Notes: a model not told the origin generated them from the sequence alone. DNA of 64,000 bases from an uncultured Elusimicrobia bacterium (GCA_903880015.1 CAIRNS010000007.1:184489-248488), one strand, 5' to 3'. Shown: positions 46,244-55,741, counted from the stretch's first letter. Numbers and translations are program-made.

Positions 46244-46726
46244 ATGAAAAATACGACCGATCACAACGGGCCGCCGCTTACGCAGGGTAATATGATAGAC
46301 AGAGTGCGTGAGCTCTTTGAGATAATGAAGCACGAAAAGATCGAAGAACTTGAAATTTCCGATCCCGACGCGCGCATTCATCTCAAACGCAAAGGCCACA
46401 TCTCAACGCGGGTGGTTTCTGCTCCGGCAGTTGCGGCGTCTGCGACTGTTTCACCCGAAGATGTATCCGTTAAGCAGGAATATTCCGGCGAGACGGTCCA
46501 ATCACCTATCATGGGCATGTTGTACCGCTCGCCCAGCCCCAGTTCCCCGCCGTTTGTTAAGGAGGGGGATATGGTGGATACGGGAAAAACATTGTGTATT
46601 GTGGAAGCCATGAAGGTCATGAATGAAATAAAAGCTGACGGAAAAATGAAGATCGTCAAGATTCTCGTTGAGAACGGCAAAGCAATCACGGCGAACCAGG
46701 ATCTGTTTCAAATAGAAAGAGCGTAA
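46244..46726 (+). CDS. accB: Acetyl-CoA carboxylase biotin carboxyl carrier protein
   Basis: About 160 residues. The N-terminal part (residues 15-55, VRELFEIMKHEKIEELEISD) is the usual AccB start, followed by a flexible Ala/Val linker and the biotinyl domain, where K124 in EAMKVMNE is the biotinylated lysine. It carries CO2 for malonyl-CoA synthesis. accC is not adjacent, which is less usual. BirA in the same window should modify it. The ATG at 46244 has TAGGAG upstream. Confidence 0.95.
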   Translation: MKNTTDHNGPPLTQGNMIDRVRELFEIMKHEKIEELEISDPDARIHLKRKGHISTRVVSAPAVAASATVSPEDVSVKQEYSGETVQSPIMGMLYRSPSPSSPPFVKEGDMVDTGKTLCIVEAMKVMNEIKADGKMKIVKILVENGKAITANQDLFQIERA

Positions 46727-46929
46727 TGGCGATGGATGAAATTATTGGCCTCACCGCCGGCAGTATATGGAATTATATCAATGAAAACGGCGAAACCAGC
46801 GCCATTAAACTGAAAGCGTCGCTGGGTATTTCCAACCGGTTGTTATGTTTTTCACTCGGATGGCTTTCCCGTGAACAAAAAGTACTGATAACTGAAGACG
46901 GACTTACCTTTAAAGTTTCGTTGCGATAA
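46726..46929 (+). CDS. Small winged-helix protein (DUF2582-like)
   Basis: A 67-residue protein matching the compact winged helix-turn-helix family DUF2582: GLTAGSIWNYINENGETSAIKLKASL, then LCFSLGWLSREQKVLI. The family's function is not known. The ATG overlaps the accB stop by one base (a second ATG is at 46732), so it is co-translated with accB. It may bind DNA or protein. Confidence 0.8.
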   Translation: MAMDEIIGLTAGSIWNYINENGETSAIKLKASLGISNRLLCFSLGWLSREQKVLITEDGLTFKVSLR

Positions 46930-46978
46930 CCGTCGTGTATTCATTTCTGTATTTTCGGCGCAGAGCCCCCTTCCAACC

Positions 46979-49207
46979 ATGATCTATAGAGCGCGTACTG
47001 TCCAACGAGCGCGGACCTCAAAACCAAAAACCAGTCATGCCGGAGAAATTAAGGGACTGCTCCTTTTTCTTTTGTCATTTTTACTTATGTACTGCCTTGT
47101 CGTCCCCGGACAATCAGGTGTGCTTGGCCTGGCTGTTTACCGTGTTTTTATGTTCATATTCGGACAGGCGTCGTTTTTGGTGTCAGGCGTTTTGATATGG
47201 ATGGGCGTTATGTCCATCAAGGCGGAATCGTATCATCCCCGCTGGCGGCTTGATGTTGTCTGGGCGGTAGTGCTTGTTTGTCTTGGTGCCGCATTTTTGT
47301 CCGTTTTCGGCACACAGGCGTATGCAGTCAATTTTGGCGGCTGGGTCGGTCTGAAACTCAATCCTCTTTTTTATCGGTTGTTCGGCGGATACCTTGCCGT
47401 GGGTGTTATCGCGGCAATTTTTTTCTTTGTGCTGAGCATTTATTTGCGGTTCTCGTTTCGGGCATTGGTTATCACGCTGTGGCATACGCTGGCAGCCGAT
47501 TACACCGAGTGGCAGAATGCCCGTGCGACGCTCAAAAAGAACGCGCCCGCACCAATACGAATCGTGCGCACCGACGAACCCCGTGCGTCAAAAATTGATG
47601 CTAATCCCGCTCCGAAAATAATAACCCCGGTAGCACCGACTGTTTCGTCGGCGATGTCCTCAATGCCAGCCGTGCGTCCGACGCCGGTGAAAACAACGCC
47701 TCTCGCCGCAAAAACGGGGGCTGTCCAACCTCTGCACACGAGTTTGATACCCTATCAGCTTCCGCCGTTTGAGTTCCTTTCCATTGATGTGGAAAATAAA
47801 ACACACTCCCGGGACCGCCATCTGGCGAACGCGGAACTCCTCACAAAAACGCTGGCAGATTTTAATATCAGCGCCAAGGTCATCGAGATAATTCCCGGTC
47901 CGGTGGTAACCCGCTACGATATGGAACTGGCGCCGGGTATCAAGATTCAGTCGGTCGCTGCTTTGGCCGATAATATTGCTTTGACGATGAAGGCGCCGTC
48001 GGTCCGTGTTGTTTCGGTGTCTGAGAAATCAGCAGTCGGGGTAGAAATACCGAATGAAGAAAGCAGTATGGTCGGTCTGCGGGGAATACTCTCGCACAAG
48101 GATTTTCAGGAATCAAAATCATTATTGACCCTCGCGCTGGGAAAAACTACTGACGGGAATCCGTATGTGGCTGATTTGTCGGGTATGCCGCATTTGCTGA
48201 TTGCCGGAGCGACCGGTTCGGGGAAAAGCGTCGGCATTCACAGTTTAATTATTTCACTGTTGTACCGCGCGCGGCCCGACGAACTAAAATTCATGTTAAT
48301 CGACCCCAAGCGCGTCGAGATGCCGATATACCGATCGCTGCCCCACTTGTATGATCCGCGCAAACCGGCGGAACAGGCGGGGATAATTACGCAGGCAAAG
48401 GATGCGGCAGAGGCATTGAAAAAATTAGGGCGCGTGATGGAACTGCGCTACGAGAAGTTTGCCAAGGAAATGGTCCGCAATATCGAGGGATACAACGAAA
48501 AAATGGCGGAGTCAGGCAGGGAGAAAGAGTTTTACATCGTGGTCATTATCGATGAGCTGGCCGATATCATGATCTCGGGGCCCAAGGATGTGGAAGATTC
48601 CATTCAACGGCTCGCGCAGATGGCGCGCGCCGTCGGTATTCATCTTATTTTAGCGACTCAGCGCCCCTCGGTCAATGTCATTACCGGCGTCATTAAAGCC
48701 AATTTCCCGTCGCGCATCGCGTTTCAAACAACTTCAAAAGTCGATTCTCGCGTTATCCTTGACGCTGTGGGCGCCGACGGGCTTCTGGGGCGCGGCGATA
48801 TGTTGTTTATGCCGCCGGGCGAATCGCGTTTAGCGCGCTTGCAGGGCGCGTTTGTTTCCGTAAAAGAAGCGGAAAAAATCATTGAGTTCATCAGCAAACA
48901 GAATTTCCCCCGCTGGTACGAGGAACTGTTTGCGCCGGCTTCCGCCTCCGACAGTTTTGATCCTGCTAACGACAAAGAAATTCGCGAATTGCTCGAATCG
49001 CTTACGCTGGTCAGAGAACGCCGGCGGGTATCCCAGGATTTGCTCAAAGCGCATTTTGGGTCATCGTCAAAAGCAACCAATCTCTTGAGCATTCTTGAGA
49101 CAAAAGGGTTTATCAATAAGCCCGAAGGCACCAACCGTTGGAGCATATATTTCGATAAAATAGACGACTATCTGTCCGCTATGGGCGGACAAAAGGAAAT
49201 CGAATGA
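46979..49207 (+). CDS. ftsK: DNA translocase FtsK
   Basis: A 742-residue FtsK/SpoIIIE protein. Four membrane segments lie in residues 25-175, followed by a Pro/Ala-rich linker, the motor domain with Walker A (AGATGSGKSVG) and Walker B (VVIIDELADIM), the RPSVNVITGVIKANFPSRIAF stretch, and a C-terminal gamma winged helix. The gamma domain should read KOPS-like sequences and activate XerD, encoded 7 kb downstream. No Shine-Dalgarno sequence is evident. The stop overlaps lolA (ATGA). Confidence 0.95.
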   Translation: MIYRARTVQRARTSKPKTSHAGEIKGLLLFLLSFLLMYCLVVPGQSGVLGLAVYRVFMFIFGQASFLVSGVLIWMGVMSIKAESYHPRWRLDVVWAVVLVCLGAAFLSVFGTQAYAVNFGGWVGLKLNPLFYRLFGGYLAVGVIAAIFFFVLSIYLRFSFRALVITLWHTLAADYTEWQNARATLKKNAPAPIRIVRTDEPRASKIDANPAPKIITPVAPTVSSAMSSMPAVRPTPVKTTPLAAKTGAVQPLHTSLIPYQLPPFEFLSIDVENKTHSRDRHLANAELLTKTLADFNISAKVIEIIPGPVVTRYDMELAPGIKIQSVAALADNIALTMKAPSVRVVSVSEKSAVGVEIPNEESSMVGLRGILSHKDFQESKSLLTLALGKTTDGNPYVADLSGMPHLLIAGATGSGKSVGIHSLIISLLYRARPDELKFMLIDPKRVEMPIYRSLPHLYDPRKPAEQAGIITQAKDAAEALKKLGRVMELRYEKFAKEMVRNIEGYNEKMAESGREKEFYIVVIIDELADIMISGPKDVEDSIQRLAQMARAVGIHLILATQRPSVNVITGVIKANFPSRIAFQTTSKVDSRVILDAVGADGLLGRGDMLFMPPGESRLARLQGAFVSVKEAEKIIEFISKQNFPRWYEELFAPASASDSFDPANDKEIRELLESLTLVRERRRVSQDLLKAHFGSSSKATNLLSILETKGFINKPEGTNRWSIYFDKIDDYLSAMGGQKEIE

Positions 49208-49851
49208 AAAAATTTATTATTCTGTTGACGGTATGCATCGCTATGGCTGCGGCTGCGGTCGCGGCTGATAAAAAGGCAGATGACATTATTGCTCATATGT
49301 CCGCCGCCGAAAAGAATATCAAAACAATTGTATTTGATTACAACCAGGAGATCGTGTACTCGCTGACCAAAGAACGCCAGGTCATGCGCGGGACCGTTTC
49401 CAGCGCACTGCCGGAAAAACTGGTCGTCCAACAGACCGGTCCCCTGCGCCAGGACATCATTACAGACGGTAAAAAGGTGTGGGTGTACACGCCTGAGTAT
49501 CGACAGGCGCTGATGGATGATTTCAAGAGATGGTCAAAGAGCAGTGTCGTTCCGGCCTCTTTACTCAAAGTTGGGCACACTGCCGGCGCGATCCGAAAAA
49601 AATATGCAGTCACGGTTGTCGGTGAAGAGGGTGGGGCGGCTATTGTTGAGATGGCGCCCCTCAATAAGGATGCGTGGCGGATGAAGGTCTGGATCGACCT
49701 GCAGACATATTTACCGCAACGGGCAGTTTTCGACGGAGATTCGGTAACCATATCGATAGCGATCAGTAATTACCGCATAAATACACCCTTGGATCCGGGC
49801 ATATTTACCTTTACGGCGCCGGATGGGGTGGAAGTGATACAGATTCCCTGA
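49204..49851 (+). CDS. lolA: Outer-membrane lipoprotein carrier LolA-like
   Basis: A 215-residue protein with a signal peptide ending in AAAAVAA (about residue 21). The mature part has LolA-like features: NIKTIVFDYNQEI, a strand ending in RGTVSSALPEKL, DGKKVWVYTPEYRQ, and repeated beta strands with a DLQTYLPQRAVF segment. It should ferry lipoproteins across the periplasm. ftsK-lolA neighbours are common in diderms. Specificity within the LolA/LppX fold is uncertain. Confidence 0.83.
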   Translation: MKKFIILLTVCIAMAAAAVAADKKADDIIAHMSAAEKNIKTIVFDYNQEIVYSLTKERQVMRGTVSSALPEKLVVQQTGPLRQDIITDGKKVWVYTPEYRQALMDDFKRWSKSSVVPASLLKVGHTAGAIRKKYAVTVVGEEGGAAIVEMAPLNKDAWRMKVWIDLQTYLPQRAVFDGDSVTISIAISNYRINTPLDPGIFTFTAPDGVEVIQIP

Positions 49852-49894
49852 ACGGAGGAGTGCCTTTCCGGTATATCGGGAAGGTCTAATCTAC

Positions 49895-50734
49895 ATGGAC
49901 GGCATAGGAAAAATCATACAAGAACAGCGTGAATTAAAAAAATTGACGCTGGAAGAAGTTCATTTAAAAACCAGAATCGCACGGCATTTTCTGACTGCGA
50001 TAGAAGCGGATGATCGGTCCGTGTTTCCTGCAGAGGTCTATTACCTGGGGACTATCCGAACATACGCACGGTTTTTAGGGTTGGACGGCGGTCCGTTAGT
50101 GCTTCAGGTGCAATCCCCCGTTCCTGTACCGGAAAAACCTCTTGATATTCGTCCACTGATAGGTAGTGTCCCCAAAAAGCCGGTCACCAAAAAAACGATT
50201 ATTGCCGGTACACTTGTTTTGCTGGTCTTAGCTGCTGCAGTCGTTTTTTATTGGCATTCCTGTTTTTCCTGTACTGCGTTGGGACAAAAACCGTTGCCGC
50301 AATCCTTACCGGCACTGTCTCCGGTAGCCGCTGTTGCGATAGTACCTGCGCCCATCATTCGTACGACCATCGAATTAAGGATTACCGCTGTTAAAAACAC
50401 CTGGGTTAAAGTCGTTTCTGACGGTAAAATAGTTCAGGAATCGACTATGTTTGCCGGGGCGCAGAGAACATGGCAGGCGAATGCCGGATACCGGGTTGTG
50501 GTCGGTCATGCTGCCGGCGTCAGTGTGGAAGTAAACGGCGAACCAATAAAACTTCCCATTTCATCTCCTCACATTGCTCAGCTCGTCATAACCAAAGCAG
50601 GAACAAGAATTAGCATCATTGATTCCCCACGCCCGCAAGCTGTGCAATCTGTTGATACTACTCAGTCGACCTCCGCAGTTTTTCCCGTTATCGTTTCATC
50701 CCCAACCGTTCCGGCAGGCAAAAAACACCAATGA
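49895..50734 (+). CDS. rodZ: RodZ-like cytoskeleton/cell-shape protein
   Basis: A 279-residue bitopic protein. The N-terminal HTH_25 domain (about 4-70) reads IIQEQRELKKLTLEEVHLKT then IRTYARFLG; one membrane helix lies at about 104-125; the periplasmic C-terminal part includes a DUF4115-type beta domain (about 150-225, WVKVVSDGKIVQESTMFAGAQ). This architecture is typical of RodZ, which links MreB to elongation. No mreB is in the window. The stop overlaps rimO (ATGA). Confidence 0.8.
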   Translation: MDGIGKIIQEQRELKKLTLEEVHLKTRIARHFLTAIEADDRSVFPAEVYYLGTIRTYARFLGLDGGPLVLQVQSPVPVPEKPLDIRPLIGSVPKKPVTKKTIIAGTLVLLVLAAAVVFYWHSCFSCTALGQKPLPQSLPALSPVAAVAIVPAPIIRTTIELRITAVKNTWVKVVSDGKIVQESTMFAGAQRTWQANAGYRVVVGHAAGVSVEVNGEPIKLPISSPHIAQLVITKAGTRISIIDSPRPQAVQSVDTTQSTSAVFPVIVSSPTVPAGKKHQ

Positions 50735-52047
50735 CAACCGCTGTTGCATTGATAACGCTGGGGTGTCCGAAAAATATTGTTGAAGGCGAACAGATGGCGG
50801 GCATACTGCAAGCGCAGGGATTTTCCTTGACCACTGATCTGGCGCACGCCGATATAGCCGTCATTCATACCTGTTCTTTCATCGGCGATGCCCGCAACGA
50901 ATCATCGCGCATGATCCGCTCCTTGGTGCAACGCAAGAAGCTCGGGCGTCTGAAAAAAGTCATCGTGACCGGTTGTTTTGTGCAGGACGAGGGGAAACAG
51001 ATTATGCGCTTGTTCCCGGGCGTAGACGGGTTTATGGGTACCGGTACGCTTGGTTCTCTCGGGTCGTTTATAGAGTCATCAGACCGCTATTGCGTCGGGT
51101 CAGCGGGGGGACTTCTGGAATCCTCCGCGACACGCCTCTTGTCTTCGGCGCTTCCCAGTGCGTATGTGCGCATAGCCGAAGGATGCAATCACCGGTGCAG
51201 TTTTTGCACCATTCCCCGGCTTCGGGGGCGGTATGTCAGCCGTTCGATGAGTTCTGTTGTCGCAGAGGCGCGTCAGCTGGCCGATATTGGTATCCGTGAA
51301 TTGGTGTTGGTTGCTCAGGATGTGACCGTTTTTGGTCGGGACCGGTCGGGCCGTCTGATGTTGCCGCACCTGCTCACAAATCTGGCGCGTATCCCCGCCA
51401 TCCGCTGGATACGCCTCCTCTATGCGTATCCTTCGACGGTGTCCGATGAACTGCTGGGCGTTATGAACGATGAAGAAAAAATATGCCGGTATATCGACAT
51501 GCCGCTTCAGCACGCCAGTCCGGCCGTTTTAAAGAGGATGCACCGCCCGCTGCATGTCCGCGCACTACTTGAACGCATCAAGAAGCGAGTCCCCGGTATT
51601 GCGGTGCGAACAACATTTATTACGGGGTTCCCCGGCGAAACGAAAGAGGATTTTAATCAATTGCGCTCGCTGATTGCCGAGGGATGGTTTGAGCATCTCG
51701 GGGTGTTTGCCTATTCCGATCAATCGCGGGCGGCGTCGGCAAAATATCTTGATAAAGTTCCCGCCGCTCTCGCGCTGAGTCGTCAAAAGGAATTAATGAG
51801 CGTGCAACAAAAGATTGTACGCCGGCATAATGCCGCGCGGATTGGTTCAATCGAGGAAATGCTGGTTGAACGGCAGGAACAAAAAAGATATAATGCAAAA
51901 ACTCCGTTCGTAGCGGGGCGCACACGATTTCAAGCTCCGGAGATAGATAGTATCGTGCGAGCCGCCGGATCGGCATCTAACGGAACATTCGTCCGCGTAA
52001 AAATAACCGGATTTTCCGGATACGACCTCATCGGAACTATACTGTAG
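50731..52047 (+). CDS. rimO: Ribosomal protein S12 methylthiotransferase
   Basis: A 438-residue RimO. The N-terminal UPF0004 domain has LGCPKNIVEGE (the RimO form of this motif), HTCSFI and TGCFVQ cysteines for the second cluster; the radical-SAM motif is CNHRCSFC; and a C-terminal TRAM domain follows. It methylthiolates the aspartate of S12. Separation from MiaB rests on the GCPKN motif and the absence of MiaB-specific NTC. Confidence 0.93.
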   Translation: MTTAVALITLGCPKNIVEGEQMAGILQAQGFSLTTDLAHADIAVIHTCSFIGDARNESSRMIRSLVQRKKLGRLKKVIVTGCFVQDEGKQIMRLFPGVDGFMGTGTLGSLGSFIESSDRYCVGSAGGLLESSATRLLSSALPSAYVRIAEGCNHRCSFCTIPRLRGRYVSRSMSSVVAEARQLADIGIRELVLVAQDVTVFGRDRSGRLMLPHLLTNLARIPAIRWIRLLYAYPSTVSDELLGVMNDEEKICRYIDMPLQHASPAVLKRMHRPLHVRALLERIKKRVPGIAVRTTFITGFPGETKEDFNQLRSLIAEGWFEHLGVFAYSDQSRAASAKYLDKVPAALALSRQKELMSVQQKIVRRHNAARIGSIEEMLVERQEQKRYNAKTPFVAGRTRFQAPEIDSIVRAAGSASNGTFVRVKITGFSGYDLIGTIL

Positions 52048-52087
52048 TGAATGTTGTTGGTGATTCATCAGGAATTGCGGACAAAAT

Positions 52088-52699
52088 ATGAATCTTGCTA
52101 ATAAATTAACGCTGGCGCGCATTGCTCTGGTTCCTGTCCTGGTGTTGTTTATGTATCTGGACAACTTTTGGACCCGTATTTTTGCGTTGCTTATATTTGT
52201 CATTGCGGCATTGACGGATCTCTTTGACGGGCGTATCGCCCGTCGACAGAAAACTATCACCACCCTGGGAATATTTCTTGATCCGCTGGCCGACAAACTG
52301 CTTATATCGGCCGCCCTTATTTCTTTCGTCGGGCTCAAAGAACTTCATATCCCCGCATGGATGGTAATCCTTATTATTTCCCGCGAGTTCATCATTACCG
52401 GTCTCCGGTCGCTGGCGGCGTCGAAGAATATCATTATTGCCGCCAGCAAGCAGGGGAAATTTAAAACAACATCCCAAATTACCGCTATCATTTCCCTGAT
52501 GCTGATTTTGATTGTCAATTCATCCCTGCATCACCATGGTGTGCATCCGGAAACTATTCTCAATGCCGGCGGACCTCAGTATACGCTGGCGTGGGTGCTG
52601 GTGAAACTGCCGTTTTGGTTGATGTTCATCGCGACTTTGTTTACTATCAGTTCCGGGCTCACCTATCTTATCCGCCACAAAGATCTCTTTAAAGAATGA
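52088..52699 (+). CDS. pgsA: CDP-diacylglycerol-glycerol-3-phosphate phosphatidyltransferase
   Basis: A 203-residue CDP-alcohol phosphatidyltransferase. The signature starts DLFDGRIAR and continues to GIFLDPLADKL, satisfying D-x2-D-G-x2-A-R-x8-G-x3-D-x3-D. Five to six membrane segments surround it. It makes phosphatidylglycerophosphate from CDP-DAG (from CdsA), and the next gene encodes the phosphatase for that product. It overlaps pgpA (ATGA). Confidence 0.93.
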   Translation: MNLANKLTLARIALVPVLVLFMYLDNFWTRIFALLIFVIAALTDLFDGRIARRQKTITTLGIFLDPLADKLLISAALISFVGLKELHIPAWMVILIISREFIITGLRSLAASKNIIIAASKQGKFKTTSQITAIISLMLILIVNSSLHHHGVHPETILNAGGPQYTLAWVLVKLPFWLMFIATLFTISSGLTYLIRHKDLFKE

Positions 52700-53142
52700 A
52701 CACTCTGATACGCTTTATTGCCACGGGGTTCGGGTCCGGGTATATGCCGATTGCTTCGGGCACCTGGGGCAGTGCGGTCGGGATGCTGTTGGCATGGTTT
52801 TTTTTCGATTATACGCCGATTGCGGTTGTTCTGACGGCGGCGGTGTTCGCCTTGAGTATTCCTGTGGCGACGCGCGCGGAAAAATTTTTCGGGAAAAAAG
52901 ATGACGGGCGTATCGTTATCGACGAAATCGTCGGATACTGGATATCGGTTTTGTTTCTTCCCCATACCTTTGCGGTGTATGCCGCGGCATTCTTTTTGTT
53001 TCGGCTTTTCGATGTTCTCAAACCCTTAGGGATACGCTCATCTCAAAACCTGCCCGGCGGCTGGGGCATTGTCATTGACGATGTGCTCGCGGGTATTCTG
53101 ACCAACGCCCTGCTGCAGATACTTGTCCGCGTGATTGCATGA
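52696..53142 (+). CDS. pgpA: Phosphatidylglycerophosphatase A
   Basis: A 148-residue membrane phosphatase. The signature residues are in GSGYMPIASGTWGS, DDGRIVIDEIVG, FRLFDVLKP and LPGGWGIVIDDVLAG. It removes phosphate from PGP to make phosphatidylglycerol. Location directly after pgsA gives the two-step pathway, and ATGA overlaps on both sides show tight coupling. Confidence 0.94.
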   Translation: MNTLIRFIATGFGSGYMPIASGTWGSAVGMLLAWFFFDYTPIAVVLTAAVFALSIPVATRAEKFFGKKDDGRIVIDEIVGYWISVLFLPHTFAVYAAAFFLFRLFDVLKPLGIRSSQNLPGGWGIVIDDVLAGILTNALLQILVRVIA

Positions 53143-53759
53143 AATATATATTGATAACCATTCCTGTCGGATTGCTTGAAACCAATTGCTACATCTTTGC
53201 CGACGCCGTATCCCGCGAAGCGTTTGTCATTGATCCCGGCGGCGACGCGCCAGTCATCATTGCTGCAATCAAAAAAAATAATCTTTCACCGAAGGCCATC
53301 GTCAACACACACGGGCACTGGGATCATATCGGCGCCAATCGCGCGATACAGGATGCTTTTTCTCTGCCGTTATATATGCATGCCGCTGAAACGGCGTTTT
53401 TGACTGATCCGGTATTGAACGGGTCAATCGCTCTCGGGGGCGGCACCCCTTCGCCGGCGGCCGACAAAACGCTGTGCGACGGCGAGTTGTTGACGCTGGG
53501 TTCGCTGAAACTTACGGTAATCCATACGCCTGGGCACACGCCGGGGGGCATCTGCCTTCTGACGGAAGATGTGCTGTTTACCGGCGATACTCTTTTTTGC
53601 GGTTCAGTCGGCCGTTGCGACCTTCCGGGCGGCAACGAGTCGGTATTAAACGCATCGTTGAAAAAATTTCGTCTCTTGTCGCCGTTCCTCACCATTCTGC
53701 CCGGACACGGGTCTGCCTGCGTGCTGGAAAAGGAATTCAAACACAATCCGTATTTGTGA
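53139..53759 (+). CDS. Metallo-beta-lactamase-fold hydrolase, GloB/YcbL type
   Basis: A 206-residue MBL-fold enzyme. The zinc motif THGHWDHIGAN, then HTPGHTPGG and FTGDTLFCGSVGR, match the hydroxyacylglutathione-hydrolase-like group, and LPGHG comes near the C-terminus. It is shorter than GloB and lacks the C-terminal substrate domain, so the substrate is uncertain. It overlaps pgpA (ATGA) and lies directly before xerD. Confidence 0.85.
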   Translation: MKYILITIPVGLLETNCYIFADAVSREAFVIDPGGDAPVIIAAIKKNNLSPKAIVNTHGHWDHIGANRAIQDAFSLPLYMHAAETAFLTDPVLNGSIALGGGTPSPAADKTLCDGELLTLGSLKLTVIHTPGHTPGGICLLTEDVLFTGDTLFCGSVGRCDLPGGNESVLNASLKKFRLLSPFLTILPGHGSACVLEKEFKHNPYL

Positions 53760-53766
53760 GGGTGTT

Positions 53767-54642
53767 ATTGATACCTATTTAAATCAGTTTTGCAGTTATC
53801 TGTCGGCGGAAAAAGGGCTTGCCGCGAACACCCTGCTGGCGTACCGATCCGACCTTAAACACTATTTCGCGTGGCTTGCCGCCGAGAAAAAGGACTGCGC
53901 CGCTATCCTCCATCAGGATCTGACCGATTTTCTCTGGAAACAAAAACTCTCGGGACTTCAGCCGCGGTCGCTGTACCGCATGATGGAGACCTTAAAACAA
54001 TATCACCGGTTTCTGGCGGCCGAAAAGATACTCTCCGGTGATCCCACTGAACATTTAATTCCGCCCCGCATCCCCGCAAAACTGCCCGGCATGCTTTCTA
54101 TCGACGAAGTAGACCGGTTGCTTTCTGTCATTGATGGTACCGCCGAGCGGGACCTTCGCAATCGGGCCATGATGGAGTTGCTCTATGCCACCGGCTTGCG
54201 CGTTTCTGAACTGGTCACGCTTGAATTAAACAATCTCGACATGAAGCTGGGCTATGTCCGCGTTATCGGCAAGGGCAATAAGGAACGGATTGTCCCGGTG
54301 GGGAAAAAAGCGTTGTTGCAGGTGCAACAGTACCTGGAACTTCGCCTGCATAAGTATCCTCAGGAGACCGGGCTTTTTTTGAGCCGGCTGGGGAAAAAAA
54401 TGTCCCGCGTTGCATTCTGGCAGCAACTTAAGGGATATGCCCGCACCGCAAAAATAACCAAGAATATGACGCCGCATGTCCTGCGCCACAGTTTTGCCAC
54501 GCATCTGCTTGCCGGCGGCGCTGACCTGCGGTTTGTTCAGGAAATGCTGGGGCACAGTTCTATCGTAACAACACAGATATATACCCATGTCGATAAGGAC
54601 CGTTTGAAGGAAATACACAAAAAATTTCATCCCCGCGGATGA
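53767..54642 (+). CDS. xerD: Tyrosine recombinase XerD, non-canonical start
   Basis: A 291-residue recombinase counted from an ATT at 53767. The N-terminal SAM-like domain (ANTLLAYRSDLKHYF, residues 22-36) precedes the first in-frame ATG (53980), so the gene must begin earlier. No ATG, GTG or TTG exists in frame there; GAGGG lies 4 nt before the ATT. The catalytic set is complete: R145, K169, H237, R240, H263, Y272. It should resolve chromosome dimers at dif with XerC and FtsK. A one-base sequence error near 53756-53769 (where a GTG overlaps the MBL stop) is the main alternative. Confidence 0.85.
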   Translation: MDTYLNQFCSYLSAEKGLAANTLLAYRSDLKHYFAWLAAEKKDCAAILHQDLTDFLWKQKLSGLQPRSLYRMMETLKQYHRFLAAEKILSGDPTEHLIPPRIPAKLPGMLSIDEVDRLLSVIDGTAERDLRNRAMMELLYATGLRVSELVTLELNNLDMKLGYVRVIGKGNKERIVPVGKKALLQVQQYLELRLHKYPQETGLFLSRLGKKMSRVAFWQQLKGYARTAKITKNMTPHVLRHSFATHLLAGGADLRFVQEMLGHSSIVTTQIYTHVDKDRLKEIHKKFHPRG

Positions 54643-54708
54643 GCGGTGCGGTGAACGGAAACATCACCCCGTCGGCATGTCCGCACCAGGGATGGCATGG
54701 TAGTCGCG

Positions 54709-54737
54709 GGGACAAATATATCTGAAATTACTATACT
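54709..54737 (+). promoter_or_regulatory. Possible promoter of the phosphoesterase gene (leaderless)
   Basis: GGGACA (54709-54714), 17-bp spacer, TATACT (54732-54737). The ATG at 54744 follows the -10 box by 6 nt, and no ribosome site is present. The CTATACT..TGCTATGAAA context closely matches the nadC promoter. Confidence 0.45.
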
Positions 54738-54743
54738 GATGCT

Positions 54744-55739
54744 ATGAAAAACAAATGCTGTGCTATCATTGTTCCGCTGATTGCCGTTGTACTGCTGGGC
54801 GCATTAACGATTAGTGCGCCCGCAGCCGAAGTATCCGCTTCGACTGCACCCTGGAAATTTGTTGTTCTCGGCGACAGCCGGGGGGTCAATAAGGGTATTA
54901 ACGAGGCAGTGGTCAAAAAATTGATACCGGCTATCATCAATGAACGCCCTGTATTTGTTCTGTTCACCGGGGACCTGATAACGGGAGGCCGCAATAAAAA
55001 GGCAATGTCCGATGCGCTTATCAATTGGCGTGCGCAGTTCATGGAACCCCTCCTGTCGCGCGGAATTAAAGTGTATCCGGTGCGTGGCAATCATGATATA
55101 CTCGAAGACGATATGCCTCGGTCAAATGCTTTGTGGAATGCGGTTTTCGCCGGCGCGTACGCACTGCCTGCTACCGGCCCCGTCGAAGAAAATAATATGA
55201 CCTACTCATTTGTTTGGCGAAACGCGTTTATCGCGGGTCTCGATATGTACCGCCCCGGCTTGAGCCATCAGATAAATATCCAATGGTTTGAAACGCAGCT
55301 TGCCGGCAATACGCGTCCGTTTGTTTTTGTTTTCGCTCATGAGCCGGCCTACGATGCAGCGGGCATAACCGCCCACAAAGACGGCATGCCGGTCAATCCC
55401 GTTCAACGCGACCGGTTCGCCAAAGATATTATAAATGCCGGTGGCGTTATGTATTTTTGTGGGCATGATCACTGGTATGATCACGCGCGGGTGGCTGTTG
55501 AGCCCGGAAAATGGCTGCATCAGTTTACCGTCGGTACTGCCGGCGCTCCCCTGCGGACATGGGGCGGGAAATATCGAGAAAAATCGGTTAAAGGTGTTGC
55601 TCATGCGGAAAAATTCGGCTATCTGGTAGTTGAGATTACCGGCAATTCAGCCACGGTAACCATGAAGGGGCTTACGCAGTCAGGGGTATATATTGATTTA
55701 GATACATTCTCATACACGGCGCCGCGGAAAGGACAATAA
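54744..55739 (+). CDS. Secreted calcineurin-like metallophosphoesterase
   Basis: A 331-residue protein with a signal peptide (residues 1-28, ending near SAPAAEV). The five metallophosphoesterase motifs are present: GDSRG, FTGDLITGG, VRGNHD, AHEPAYD and FCGHDHWYDH. Metal-dependent hydrolysis of a phosphate ester in the periplasm is expected; the substrate is unknown. It appears to be expressed from its own promoter without an mRNA leader. Confidence 0.88.
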   Translation: MKNKCCAIIVPLIAVVLLGALTISAPAAEVSASTAPWKFVVLGDSRGVNKGINEAVVKKLIPAIINERPVFVLFTGDLITGGRNKKAMSDALINWRAQFMEPLLSRGIKVYPVRGNHDILEDDMPRSNALWNAVFAGAYALPATGPVEENNMTYSFVWRNAFIAGLDMYRPGLSHQINIQWFETQLAGNTRPFVFVFAHEPAYDAAGITAHKDGMPVNPVQRDRFAKDIINAGGVMYFCGHDHWYDHARVAVEPGKWLHQFTVGTAGAPLRTWGGKYREKSVKGVAHAEKFGYLVVEITGNSATVTMKGLTQSGVYIDLDTFSYTAPRKGQ

Positions 55740-55741
55740 AT

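Noticed and set aside
46536..46570. C/G-rich stretch inside accB resembling the dispersed palindrome (CCGCCGTTTGTTAAGGAGGGGG)
   Set aside because: The encoded residues (SPPFVKEGD) match the normal start of the biotinyl domain, so it is coding sequence, not an inserted repeat.
49852..49894. Hairpin CCTTTCC/GGGAAGG after lolA as terminator
   Set aside because: The stem is short with a G-U pair and is not followed by a T-run.
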